Positions 45,004 through 53,908 of a stretch of 64,000 nucleotides of DNA are shown piece by piece. The position numbers were made by a program, and so were the translations under genes. The notes beneath the pieces are model-generated. The model ran no database searches and had not been told where the DNA came from. It worked only from the letters and a program-made list of their open reading frames with translations. The DNA comes from an uncultured Chryseobacterium sp. (GTDB taxonomy: Bacteria > Bacteroidota > Bacteroidia > Flavobacteriales > Weeksellaceae). How positions within the stretch are numbered: the first letter of the stretch is position 1; every line of letters begins with the position of its first letter. The stretch covers positions 29,266 to 93,265 of the forward strand of contig CAJYWD010000045.1 in the NCBI GenBank assembly GCA_913778505.1, in the 5' to 3' direction.

Positions 45004-45034
45004 TAAAAAACAGAGCAACAGAAATTGTCGCTCT
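45004..45034 (-). terminator. Terminator of the minus-strand pectin arm
   Basis: AGAGCAACA (45012-45020) pairs with TGTCGCTCT (45026-45034) with one mismatch. The minus strand continues into GTTTTTT. It lies 24 bp after the GH105 stop. Confidence 0.75.
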
Positions 45035-45057
45035 ATTATATTTTATAATCTCTCAAC

Positions 45058-46215
45058 CTACTTCAATTTATAAACTTCACTTGCAGCCAATAAAAAACAG
45101 CCTAAACCATAATCCTCAAAATCCGGAACTTTGTCGATTGCCAAAGGTTGTCCATCTTTAGGCTCCTTTCCTGTTCCTTGTACCCAACCTAAAAATCCGT
45201 TCGGCTGCACAGAATCTTTTACCATCGCATTCCAGGCCTTGACCAAAACTGGTAGATAAGTTTCTCTGTCAATCAAATTATTATTCACACCATACGCCAT
45301 TCCGTAAACGAAAAGTGCCGTTCCTGTGGTTTCCTTTCCGCCAAAATTATTCGGGTCATGAAGACTCACATTCCAGAAACCATCTTCCCGCTGAATCGGC
45401 AACAAAGCCGCCAACAAATCTCTGTAATCGTTGAGATATTCCTGGTAATGAGGGTCAGATTTTGGTGTATCGTGCAGTGTTTTCGCCAAAGCTGCCACTA
45501 CCCAACCATTTCCGCGGCTCCAGTAGCAATCTTCACCATTCGGTTCTTTGTATGGCGGAAGAAAACTTTTGTCGCGCCACCAGATTTTGTCAGCCTGGTT
45601 ATAAAGCCCGTTTCCGCCTTCTTTATACTTGGTGTGGGCATACATTTCGTAGTTTTTGTCAAAATATTTTTGCTCCCCGGTGATTCTACCCAACTTTGTG
45701 AAAATCGGCATCGACATCTGAAGTGCGTCAATCCACCACCAATCATCCACTTTATTGGTTGCAATCATACTGTCCATCGCAGCTTTCACGTTCTTGATTC
45801 TTTCCGGATTTTTTCTTCCGTCGATTTCATACAAATCGATATAGGTTTGTCCGCAAGCTTGGTGGTCGGCGTTTCGTGTGTAAGTTCCACGTTGTAATTC
45901 CCAATTATGATTATTTGCCCAAGACATTGCGTAATCGTAATATTCTTTTTTCGGGTCAACAGAATATAACGCCATCAAACCTTCGTAATATACAGCTCTT
46001 GTCCAAAGATTACTCGGCCAGACCTTTTTCCCGACAATATCTTTTTTCGTATCGGGCCACTTGCCCATAAAATATTGATTGGCACGTCTTGAAACTTCCA
46101 AAACCTCTTTTTTGTTTGGTAATTCAACTTTTGACGCGGTATTTTTCTGTACCGAACAGGAAGTCATTCCTACGATAATGAGTGCAAAAAAACCTGTTGT
46201 GAATAGTCTTTTCAT
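45058..46215 (-). CDS. GH105 unsaturated rhamnogalacturonyl hydrolase, lipoprotein
   Basis: The 385-residue protein has a lipoprotein signal (LIIVGMTSC, Cys20). Its (alpha/alpha)6 barrel shows GH105 features: WTRAVYYEGLMALYSVDPKK, DHQACGQTYIDLY, DDWWWIDALQMSMPIFTKLG with the putative catalytic Asp, CYWSRGNGWVVAALAKTL and ETTGTALFVYGMAYGVNN. Like the plus-arm GH105 it should remove unsaturated galacturonic acid from lyase products. The sequences differ enough (for example WWWIDALQMSMP versus VWLDGLYMGMPF) to suggest different oligosaccharide preferences. It is the last gene of the minus-strand arm, 47 bp after the PL11 gene. Confidence 0.87.
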   Translation of the reverse strand: MKRLFTTGFFALIIVGMTSCSVQKNTASKVELPNKKEVLEVSRRANQYFMGKWPDTKKDIVGKKVWPSNLWTRAVYYEGLMALYSVDPKKEYYDYAMSWANNHNWELQRGTYTRNADHQACGQTYIDLYEIDGRKNPERIKNVKAAMDSMIATNKVDDWWWIDALQMSMPIFTKLGRITGEQKYFDKNYEMYAHTKYKEGGNGLYNQADKIWWRDKSFLPPYKEPNGEDCYWSRGNGWVVAALAKTLHDTPKSDPHYQEYLNDYRDLLAALLPIQREDGFWNVSLHDPNNFGGKETTGTALFVYGMAYGVNNNLIDRETYLPVLVKAWNAMVKDSVQPNGFLGWVQGTGKEPKDGQPLAIDKVPDFEDYGLGCFLLAASEVYKLK

Positions 46216-46262
46216 TATATTGATTTTATCTTAATTTAAATTGAATTTCTAATTGCCGGGAA

Positions 46263-48140
46263 TTACTTTCTTTTTACAGAGACAACATTCGGCTTCGGAA
46301 TTTCTTTCACCGACTCATCCAGATAATAATCCGTATGCGGCGGTTGATTATATCCAACGTTTTGCCACACGATACTCAAACGATACTGCGGATTATGCAT
46401 CAAAGTATAGAGTCTATGTTTTGTAGGAATGGTTGTACTGAAAATCCTCAACTCTTGATTATCGGCAGTCCTGTAAATCAGTTCCTCACGCCAGTCTCCG
46501 AATAAATCTGCAACCAAAGCTGGATTTTTCTTTGTCCCGTTATTCGATTCGCATTGGAAACTTTTAGCATCGAAAATTAGGTTTGATTTCTCTTTTTTCC
46601 AGTCCCATTTTGAAACCACCGTTCCATCTAAAATTTCGCTTAAAAAATCGCCATCCCAATAAATTCCCATATTGGCAGGAGGATTTTTATCACTGATTTT
46701 CTTTCCTTTTGCACTGTAAACGCCTTTCAACCCTGCTCCTGTCGCCCAGCATTCTGAGCCATCATAACGAGGGTCGATATTCAAAGACAAACCTCTTCCC
46801 GGACCCTGAAATTTACTCGCCTGACTATAAATTGTTGATGGTAATTTCCACAACACTTTTCCTGTTTTCCCGTCTCTGAAATGCGCTCCTGCATCATCAA
46901 ACCTTTCCTGAATATCAAAAATTTCCAATCCCGGATTTGATGGGTCTAAATCTCCAACGTGTAACGCATCGCCGTGACCGAAACCTGTACTGTTCAACAC
47001 CTTTCCGTCGTCGTCAACCGTCATTGCACCAAAAACGATTTCGTCTTTTCCATCATTATCAACATCTGCAATTGTTAAATTATGATTTCCCTGACCACGG
47101 TATTTTTTATTTTCTTCTGAACTTTCTGTATCAAAAAGCCAGCGGAGGCTGAGTTTTTTATCTTTATAATCCCAGGCTGCAATCGCTGTTCTGGTATAAT
47201 AGCCTCTCGACATAATCACACTCGGAGTTTTTCCGTCCAGATAAGCTACTGCTCCTAAAAAACGGTCGATACGGTTTCCTTTGGCATCGCCCCAGGTTTC
47301 GGTCATTTCTTCGTCAGTTGGATTCAGGCTTCCGGCAAATCTTGGAACTTCATAATCAACGGTATTAATTTCCTCACCAGTTTCACCATTAAAAACCGTC
47401 AGAAATTCCGGCCCGGAAAGAATCATCCCGTTTTCATTGACGTAATTTTTGGTTGGGTCACCGATGAATTTTCCTTTTCCGTCTTTGCTTCCGTCAGCTG
47501 TTTTCATTACGATTTCCGCTTTTCCGTCCTGATCCAAATCGTAAACCAAAAACTGCGTGTAATGCGCTCCTTCTCTGATATTTTTACCTAAATTAATTTC
47601 CCACAAAAACTGTCCGTTGAGTTTATAAGCCTGAATAATCGGCGGGTCTGTCTCTCCTTTCTGGCTGTTGTCGTGCGACCTTCCCGTTTGATGAAGGATG
47701 ATTTCGTATTCTCCGTCTCCATCCAAATCAGCAACTGAAACGTCATTTGGCGTGTAACCTTGAGGAGTTTTTAAAGGAATTGAAAAATAAGGTTTTTGAT
47801 TGGCTGTGTACTTTGCAAAATCTTGGTCAACGTCCTGATGTTCAGTATTTGATTTTACGAAATAGGTATAATTTTTTCCTTTGTCAGCGGTTTTATCCAA
47901 AAAATTGGTTTCATTGAGTAACGGCTTTTCATTCAGTTTTTTGGTCTGATTATTTTCTGTACGATACACATCGAAATGGGTGTTCTGAGCTTCCGTTCCC
48001 AGCAAACGCCAACTTACAAAAACGCCTGATTCAGCAGGAATCGCAACGATTCCACGTTTTAAATATTCCATTTGTCTTTGCGCAAAAAAAGTTTGCGAAA
48101 GAGATAAAGCGGACGTAATGAAGATATATTTGATTTTCAT
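46263..48140 (-). CDS. PL11 rhamnogalacturonan lyase
   Basis: The 625-residue exported protein (signal peptide ending SQTFFAQ) has an N-terminal fibronectin-like region (GVFVSWRLLGTEAQNTHFDV) followed by the eight-bladed PL11 propeller: DVSVADLDGDGEYEIILHQT, FLVYDLDQDGKAEIVMKTAD, DYEVPRFAGS, LTIADVDNDGKDEIVFGAMT, HVGDLDPSNPGLEIF and LVADLFGDWREELIYRTADN. The DxDxDG loops bind calcium. PL11 enzymes cleave the rhamnose-galacturonate backbone by beta-elimination, making the unsaturated oligosaccharides used by GH105. The enzyme of this family nearest the GH105 lipoprotein gene is the likely producer of its substrate. Confidence 0.93.
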   Translation of the reverse strand: MKIKYIFITSALSLSQTFFAQRQMEYLKRGIVAIPAESGVFVSWRLLGTEAQNTHFDVYRTENNQTKKLNEKPLLNETNFLDKTADKGKNYTYFVKSNTEHQDVDQDFAKYTANQKPYFSIPLKTPQGYTPNDVSVADLDGDGEYEIILHQTGRSHDNSQKGETDPPIIQAYKLNGQFLWEINLGKNIREGAHYTQFLVYDLDQDGKAEIVMKTADGSKDGKGKFIGDPTKNYVNENGMILSGPEFLTVFNGETGEEINTVDYEVPRFAGSLNPTDEEMTETWGDAKGNRIDRFLGAVAYLDGKTPSVIMSRGYYTRTAIAAWDYKDKKLSLRWLFDTESSEENKKYRGQGNHNLTIADVDNDGKDEIVFGAMTVDDDGKVLNSTGFGHGDALHVGDLDPSNPGLEIFDIQERFDDAGAHFRDGKTGKVLWKLPSTIYSQASKFQGPGRGLSLNIDPRYDGSECWATGAGLKGVYSAKGKKISDKNPPANMGIYWDGDFLSEILDGTVVSKWDWKKEKSNLIFDAKSFQCESNNGTKKNPALVADLFGDWREELIYRTADNQELRIFSTTIPTKHRLYTLMHNPQYRLSIVWQNVGYNQPPHTDYYLDESVKEIPKPNVVSVKRK

Positions 48141-48209
48141 AAATCTATATCAATGTCTGATTATTTTATGTTTTGGCTAATTCTTTTATAAAATAATATT
48201 TTTCACAGT

Positions 48210-48282
48210 GTCATTCTGAACGAAATGAAATGTAGTGAAGAATCTCAATTTTCTGGTGAGATTCTTTCTTCGTCAGAATGAC
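48210..48282. repeat. GTCATTCTGA palindromic element
   Basis: GTCATTCTGA...TCAGAATGAC ends bracket an imperfect hairpin (GAATCTCA/TGAGATTC inside). A related element lies at 52486-52555. Confidence 0.6.
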
Positions 48283-48345
48283 AAAAGGTCTATTAAAATA
48301 TTTTAACGTTGAATCATTCGCAGCCCGAATTGAGCGAAAATCCTC

Positions 48346-48422
48346 ATTGCGAGGAACGAAGAAATCCGTTGAAGGGGAGTTACGCTAATTCAACAGATCG
48401 CTTCTTCGTTCCTCATCGCAAT
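48346..48422. repeat. ATTGCGAGGAACGAAGAA palindromic element
   Basis: ATTGCGAGGAACGAAGAA (48346-48363) faces TTCTTCGTTCCTCATCGCAAT (48402-48422), with TTGAA/TTCAA pairs inside. It is a second hairpin type in the same ~310-bp gap. Confidence 0.6.
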
Positions 48423-48450
48423 AACAGTTCAATCGATTGCACACATTCAA

Positions 48451-49254
48451 TTATTTTTTGGAAACTTGCTTCAACAACCACCTTACCCACTCTTCAGTTC
48501 CTTCGTAATTGTTGAAATCTTCGGTCAGTTTTTTTCCGTCAATGTATTCGTTGTAACACCAAGGGTCGCCCAATGCGAAGACTGTTCCTTTTCCCACTTT
48601 TGCTATTGCGCCAATCACTTTATCTTCGGCATATAAAAATGGCTTCGCAGGTGCTTTTACTGAAATAGTGCTGACTTCTTTCATATATAATTTAAGTTCT
48701 GAAAAGACCTCATTTCCCGGTTTAACATAAACCGCACCTTTCTCAAACTCCTTGCCTTTCAGCCGGTTGATACTGTCATCGTTAAAATGAATGCCGAACT
48801 TTTCAGCCAATTTGTTGAAATGTTCAAACTCAGAATTGCCGTTATCGTTGCTTAAAAGAACAAGAATACCGCCGTTTTTTACCCAATTTTCAAGGTTTTT
48901 TATTGTTTTAGCATCCATCAGGTTGGCTTTTCCGCCGTACGCTTCTTTGTCGATATCCGGGTCTACGATGATGTAAATATTAGCATTTTTCAAGTCTTTT
49001 TTAGAAGGAGCAGTCGTTAAAGTACTGATTTCTGCACCTTGTTTCTGAAAGATTTCGCCCAGCAAAGAGAATCCGCCGTTGGAAGTGTCGTTCCACGTGT
49101 AGTGCCAGGATTCGAGGACTTTGGTTTCTTTATTTTCCTTTTTTTCGTTGTTGAAAAAGTTGTCTAAAACGACTTTCGGTTTGTTCTGGGCATTGGAAAA
49201 TCCAAATGTGAGGAGCGTTCCTAATGTTAATGTTTTTACGATATTTTTATTCAT
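48451..49254 (-). CDS. Exported DUF4350-type protein
   Basis: The 267-residue protein has a signal peptide (ending FGFSNAQ) and a Rossmann-like alpha/beta fold seen in DUF4350: KVVLDNFFNNE, ESWHYTWNDTSNGGFSLLGE, YIIVDPDIDKEAYG, NWVKNGGILVLLSNDNGNSE, GAIAKVGKGTVFALGDPWCY. Related domains occur fused or next to GH105 enzymes in pectin loci, so a supporting role in handling rhamnogalacturonan fragments is plausible. No catalytic residues can be assigned. It sits between the GH106 and PL11 genes and is isolated on both sides by palindromic elements. Confidence 0.65.
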   Translation of the reverse strand: MNKNIVKTLTLGTLLTFGFSNAQNKPKVVLDNFFNNEKKENKETKVLESWHYTWNDTSNGGFSLLGEIFQKQGAEISTLTTAPSKKDLKNANIYIIVDPDIDKEAYGGKANLMDAKTIKNLENWVKNGGILVLLSNDNGNSEFEHFNKLAEKFGIHFNDDSINRLKGKEFEKGAVYVKPGNEVFSELKLYMKEVSTISVKAPAKPFLYAEDKVIGAIAKVGKGTVFALGDPWCYNEYIDGKKLTEDFNNYEGTEEWVRWLLKQVSKK

Positions 49255-49355
49255 AAATCTTTATTTAAATTATTTGTTGTTTTTCGCCAAGACGCAAGTT
49301 AATGAGAAAAATACTTTTTTAAGGCGCAAAGATTTTATCTTTGATAAAATTATTT

Positions 49356-49530
49356 ATGAATGTCCGTTTTTAATCCTAACGCTTAAATCGGCAGTCATTT
49401 TGTCATTCTGAAAGAATCTAAAATGTTTAATTTTCAGCGTATCGAGATTCCTTCGGAAATCGAGGATTTCGACGCAGTCAATGACAAACAAACCCTTAAA
49501 ACTGATTTATTACTAATAAAGGACATCCAT
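49356..49530 (-). repeat. ~175-bp imperfect palindromic element, copy 3 (inverted)
   Basis: On the minus strand it closely matches copy 1: GTTTGTTTGTCATTGACTG, TTTCCGAAGGAAT, GATACGC, TTAAACATTT and a CGGACATTCAT end. It is placed between the GH106 and DUF4350 genes. Confidence 0.75.
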
Positions 49531-49577
49531 TAATATTTTGTCTCTTTTTCAACAAATAATATTTCATTTTTTATAAT

Positions 49578-52352
49578 TTATTTTGAATAATGAATTGGAA
49601 TTAATTGAATTTCGCCATCTAAACCTGAAGGTTGTACTTTCCAATTGGAAGCGTCGAACGGCTTGTAATCGATGTTCACAAAATTAATTTCGTGGTAATT
49701 TCGCCATTGGATTTTATTCTGGTCCATATAAAGGATTCGGTTGGCCATCAGGTTTGAAACCTCAATCTGAATGGTGTTTTTTCCTTTTTTAAGATATTTT
49801 CCGACGTTGATTTCAAACGGAAGACTCCAGACCATTCCAGCATCTTGTCCGTTGATGATGACTCTTGCGCTTTCATATAATTTGTCAATTTTCAGTACAA
49901 AATCGTCGGCTTTATTTTTCTTTAAATTAAATGAAGTCGTGTAAACTCCGGTTCCCGAAAAACTCTGCGTTGAAAGGTCTTCTGTGAAATTCGTCCAAGG
50001 TTGAAGTTTGTTCAAAGTTTTGGATTTCGGAAGTTCGGGACCGCCTTCTTTGAAAGTCAGTTGCCAAGGTTGATTTAAAACAATTGGAAAATCAGTTTTT
50101 TCAATATATTTCCATTTTGAAATCAGATTATCTGGAGTCTCTGAAGATTTTATAATTAAAGATTCTCCTGATTTTAACTGAATTTTAACTGAATTATTCT
50201 GCGTTTCAGCAATTCCGAATTCTCCGTTTTCAGGATTCATTAAGGCAACCTGTTTTCCGATAAAATTCAATGGAATATTTTGATTAATTTCCTTCGAAGT
50301 ATGATTAACAATGTAATAATATCTTCCTTCATCAAACTGTCTTCTGACGAATTTCAAACCTGTATCGGTCAGTTTTTCTCTTTCAACTTTTAAATATTCC
50401 AACGCTTTTTCAACATCAGAACTCAACACAATTTTTCCTTTTCCGAATGTGGCTGATTTTAAATTTCTGTCTTGCTGAAAAGGAATTTTAGTCCATAAAG
50501 ACTGCAATTCATTTCTTCTTTTTTCAAATTCAAAAAATCCCGGAACTTCTTTTGGCTCACTTTGAAAAATCACAGAAGCTCCATTCTGAGCTAAATTTAA
50601 AATATTTTTCAACGTTGATTCTGAAAAATAATTCAGTTGAGGAATAATCAAAACTTTATAAGAACCGCCATTTTTAGAAACCTGGATATTCTGATTTTCA
50701 AACTTCGCTTCACCAATCATTTTATCCGAAATCATATCCAAAGTATAACCGGATTTCCCCAATTTTTCAAGGTTTTCATAAAATACAGTCGGATGCAGCC
50801 ACTTTTCAATATTGTGAATTTTGAACGCCATATCTTTTCCTTTCGGATTTGCCCATTGGTCGTAAACCGGCCAATACATCAGGATTTCGTTGTCTGATTT
50901 TCCGCTTTGCAGAACAGATTGCGTTCGTTCGATGTAAGAATTTAAACCTTTAATATTTGGCCACAAAGAATTCTCCGGAACGAAATTCGTCGAAGCATAA
51001 AACATCCAGCCCGGGAACTGAACATCAGCCGGCGTGTAAGTTGTTCCGTGGTAAAAAATGTGATTAATTCCTGACAAGAAAATCTGTTCAGCTTCAGGTT
51101 TTACCTGTGACCAAGACGTTTTGAAATGTTCCGTTAGCCAAGTAAAAGATTCATTGGAAATCAAAGGTTTTCCGGTAATATTTGCTGCCGAAGAAGCAAA
51201 TTTCAACATATTGATATCGGGAACTTCCTTTGTATTGATATCTTCTAGATTTCTTCTTAAACCTTGAATATCGAATTTTGTACTTCCGAAAGTTTCAGAT
51301 TCAGGAATATCGACTGCAGCGTATAAATCAAGCAAATTCCCCGGCGAACCGTGTGCCTGATTGGTATTTTTTGAGTTTTTGGAATGCGCCCAATTCGTGA
51401 AATTTTCTGTGAAATTATGAAGAATCAGTTCGCTCATCGTTTCACGGTAATCGGATTTTATTCTTCCTGCCAATTCGCTTTCCTCATCGCTCACCAAATA
51501 TTTGATGTAAGGAGCCAAATCGTAGCCTCTTCTCTTCTTAAATTCTTCTTTAAAATCGGCAGTCCAGTCGGCATTGTAAACCTCATAACTGTCATTGAAA
51601 AACGAACGAATCCCATAGTTCGAATTTCCAAAAGCTTTATCAAAAGTTTTCAGATAATCTTTGGTTGCATCAGGCGAAAAATGGTCTAACGTATAACCAT
51701 CGCCACCCGGAGCGGCACGTTTTACTTTCTGTAAAGTTTTGCCAACAAAAATGGCATAAATTGTCCATTTTCCAGAGGTTGGTTTCCAGTTTAAAGTTCT
51801 GTCCTGGGTTACTTTATCTGTTAAAACTACCGCTTCATTTTTCTCATTATAAGCAGTAACAATATCAAGTTTTGTTGTTTTTAAATTCTTCTGTTTCTCG
51901 TCTTTTAAAACAATCTTCTCAGAAAATTTTTCATTCGGTTGAATGTCGTAAGTCTGAACAATCATTTTGGTTGCAGCGTCCTGTTCATCAACTTGCGGTC
52001 CGCCGATTGGCCAACCTGTTCCTACTGCCATATCAACACCCATTTTCAGACTTTTGGCTTTATCTGTAGTGAATTGCAGCATTTTCATCCATTCCGGAGA
52101 AAGGTAATTGATGTATCTGTTCTCAAACCCTTTTGCGCCGTAAATAGGTACAATTTCAACGCCGCCAAAACCCGCATTGGAAAGGGTTGTCAATTGCTTG
52201 TCTAAACCTTTTTCGTCAACGGCACTTCCCATCCACCACCAACGTGTCCAAGGTTGAGCGGTGTTGGTCGCTTTTGGCCACGGATTTTGTGCGGAAAGAT
52301 TTCCGAAAGCAAAACAGAGGACGCTGAGTTTGACTATATTTTTAATTTTCAT
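49578..52352 (-). CDS. GH106 alpha-L-rhamnosidase
   Basis: The 924-residue exported protein (signal peptide ending FGNLSAQ) shows GH106 marks: WTRWWWMGSAVDEKGLDKQL, NAGFGGVEIVPIYGAKGFE, LSPEWMKMLQFTTDKAKSLK, DMAVGTGWPIGGPQVDEQDA, RSFFNDSYEVYNADWTADFK, NQAHGSPGNLLDLYAAVDIP, ETFGSTKFDIQGLR and SFTWLTEHFKTSW. The C-terminal beta-sandwich (GVYTTSFNLKKNKADDFVLK; ARVIINGQDAGMVWSLPFEI) resembles a GH2 sugar-binding domain. It would release terminal alpha-L-rhamnose from rhamnogalacturonan oligosaccharides, supplying RhaT and the rhamnose pathway. Confidence 0.9.
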   Translation of the reverse strand: MKIKNIVKLSVLCFAFGNLSAQNPWPKATNTAQPWTRWWWMGSAVDEKGLDKQLTTLSNAGFGGVEIVPIYGAKGFENRYINYLSPEWMKMLQFTTDKAKSLKMGVDMAVGTGWPIGGPQVDEQDAATKMIVQTYDIQPNEKFSEKIVLKDEKQKNLKTTKLDIVTAYNEKNEAVVLTDKVTQDRTLNWKPTSGKWTIYAIFVGKTLQKVKRAAPGGDGYTLDHFSPDATKDYLKTFDKAFGNSNYGIRSFFNDSYEVYNADWTADFKEEFKKRRGYDLAPYIKYLVSDEESELAGRIKSDYRETMSELILHNFTENFTNWAHSKNSKNTNQAHGSPGNLLDLYAAVDIPESETFGSTKFDIQGLRRNLEDINTKEVPDINMLKFASSAANITGKPLISNESFTWLTEHFKTSWSQVKPEAEQIFLSGINHIFYHGTTYTPADVQFPGWMFYASTNFVPENSLWPNIKGLNSYIERTQSVLQSGKSDNEILMYWPVYDQWANPKGKDMAFKIHNIEKWLHPTVFYENLEKLGKSGYTLDMISDKMIGEAKFENQNIQVSKNGGSYKVLIIPQLNYFSESTLKNILNLAQNGASVIFQSEPKEVPGFFEFEKRRNELQSLWTKIPFQQDRNLKSATFGKGKIVLSSDVEKALEYLKVEREKLTDTGLKFVRRQFDEGRYYYIVNHTSKEINQNIPLNFIGKQVALMNPENGEFGIAETQNNSVKIQLKSGESLIIKSSETPDNLISKWKYIEKTDFPIVLNQPWQLTFKEGGPELPKSKTLNKLQPWTNFTEDLSTQSFSGTGVYTTSFNLKKNKADDFVLKIDKLYESARVIINGQDAGMVWSLPFEINVGKYLKKGKNTIQIEVSNLMANRILYMDQNKIQWRNYHEINFVNIDYKPFDASNWKVQPSGLDGEIQLIPIHYSK

Positions 52353-52485
52353 TTTTCAACTTTTTATTTTAACCACAAAAGTTTTGACACATTAGTTATT
52401 CTAAGTTTGTGATTCTACTTTTCAAAAGAACACTTAAGTTTTGAAAACATTGGTTTTCTTTTTCAAACCTATGCTTTAGGCGTTT

Positions 52486-52555
52486 GTCATTTCGAGGAAC
52501 GAGAAATCTGTTTATAGATAGATTCTTTACTACACTTTGTTTCGTTCAGAATGAC
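52486..52555. repeat. GTCATTTCG/CAGAATGAC palindromic element
   Basis: An imperfect hairpin in the gap between the CE12 and GH106 genes. Ends GTCATTTCG and GTTCAGAATGAC relate it to the element at 48210-48282. Confidence 0.55.
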
Positions 52556-52583
52556 AAGCTGCATATTATTACTCACAAAAATT

Positions 52584-53906
52584 TTAATTTCCATCAGGTT
52601 TTAAAGATTCCATAAAAACAGATTCCGGCCAATGGAATTTTTCAACATCATCGGGTTTATTGGGATTAAAATTTTTATAATTCTTTGAAATGTATTTCTT
52701 CAACGGTAAATTTTGGTCAACGATGGATTTTATGACACATTTTGCCAATTCATAAGCTCCGTAAGGATTAAAATGTGTGTCGTCTGCCAAAGCATTCGGT
52801 TGGTTTGGATAAGCATTTGCGGAATAATGAACAAATGCTTTCTTCGCCGCTTCCGGACCCATTGCTTCGAATAAGGTTTTGCTTAAAGCATTCAAATCAA
52901 TTAAATCCACTTTTTCTTCTTTTGCAGTTTCCCGCATCGCATCAGGAAAATCATCTAAAGTGTTGACAATTTTATTGTTTTCGTCAAAAACTCTGCGGTT
53001 CATCGAAGTTACCAAAACCGGAATTGCACCCAATTGTTTAGCCTTCTGAATCCATTCTTTTAATCTTTTTCTGTAACCCGATTTTGTGCTGTTTCCCGCT
53101 TTTTGGTCGTTGTGACCGAATTGGATTAATAAATAATCTCCCGATTTTATTTGAGTCCAGATTTTATCGATTCGGTGGCGGTCTTCAAAGGCTTTTAAAG
53201 TTTCCCCGCTTTCGGCATAATTGGCAATTACTACTTCATTCGGAACGAAAAAATATGGTAACATCTGTCCCCAGGAAGCCCAAGGTTCGTATTGTGCATC
53301 AACAACCGTTGAATCTCCCGTCAAATAAATGGTTTTCGCTGTTTTGTTGGGTTGAATAATTATTGAGCATACTTTCGGAGCTTTACCATTGAATTCAATC
53401 GTCAGCAAATTATCCCAATGCAAATATTTTGTTTCTCTTGGTTTTAATTTTACCATTCCGATTTTTTCGCCGTTTTGATTTCTGATAATGCTATCTTTTA
53501 CGTGAACAGTGATTGTTTTTTTAACAATTTCGCCCTGTTTTGTTTTAATATCACTTAACATCAATCGGCGGTTTTCTACACGGACTGTTGTTTCCGAACT
53601 TCCTTTTGTATCGCCTAAATTCAGTCGAATATCATAATTTCCTTCCGGAATTGCCACCGAAAAATAGAAAGGTTTGTCACTTGTGATAAAATCTCCCGTC
53701 AAAGCATTTCCGCCATTATCAACAGATTTTAAACCCGAAATATCCATAAAACCATAGCCAATTTTCCTGTCAAATTTTGAAGTCGAATGAATTGGAATAA
53801 AATCTTTTTCTACTCTTTCTCCGCCAAAATCAAACTTGAAACTGGTTTGTTGTCCAAAATATAATGAACAGATAAGCATTACTAAACATGATAATTCTTT
53901 TTTCAT
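52584..53906 (-). CDS. Two-domain rhamnogalacturonan acetylesterase (CE12-type)
   Basis: The 440-residue exported protein (signal peptide ending LYFGQ) has an N-terminal ~170-residue galactose-binding-like beta domain (FKFDFGGERVEKDFIPIHST; AIPEGNYDIRLNLGDTKGSS) and a C-terminal SGNH domain: IYLTGDSTVVDAQYEPWASW (nucleophile Ser near 200), NYAESGETLKAF, LIQFGHNDQKAG and LADDTHFNPYGAYELA. It should remove acetyl groups from rhamnogalacturonan. The gene begins 2 bp after the GH2 stop, so the two are translationally close. The plus-strand arm has a shorter, single-domain CE12. Confidence 0.88.
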   Translation of the reverse strand: MKKELSCLVMLICSLYFGQQTSFKFDFGGERVEKDFIPIHSTSKFDRKIGYGFMDISGLKSVDNGGNALTGDFITSDKPFYFSVAIPEGNYDIRLNLGDTKGSSETTVRVENRRLMLSDIKTKQGEIVKKTITVHVKDSIIRNQNGEKIGMVKLKPRETKYLHWDNLLTIEFNGKAPKVCSIIIQPNKTAKTIYLTGDSTVVDAQYEPWASWGQMLPYFFVPNEVVIANYAESGETLKAFEDRHRIDKIWTQIKSGDYLLIQFGHNDQKAGNSTKSGYRKRLKEWIQKAKQLGAIPVLVTSMNRRVFDENNKIVNTLDDFPDAMRETAKEEKVDLIDLNALSKTLFEAMGPEAAKKAFVHYSANAYPNQPNALADDTHFNPYGAYELAKCVIKSIVDQNLPLKKYISKNYKNFNPNKPDDVEKFHWPESVFMESLKPDGN

Positions 53907-53908
53907 TA

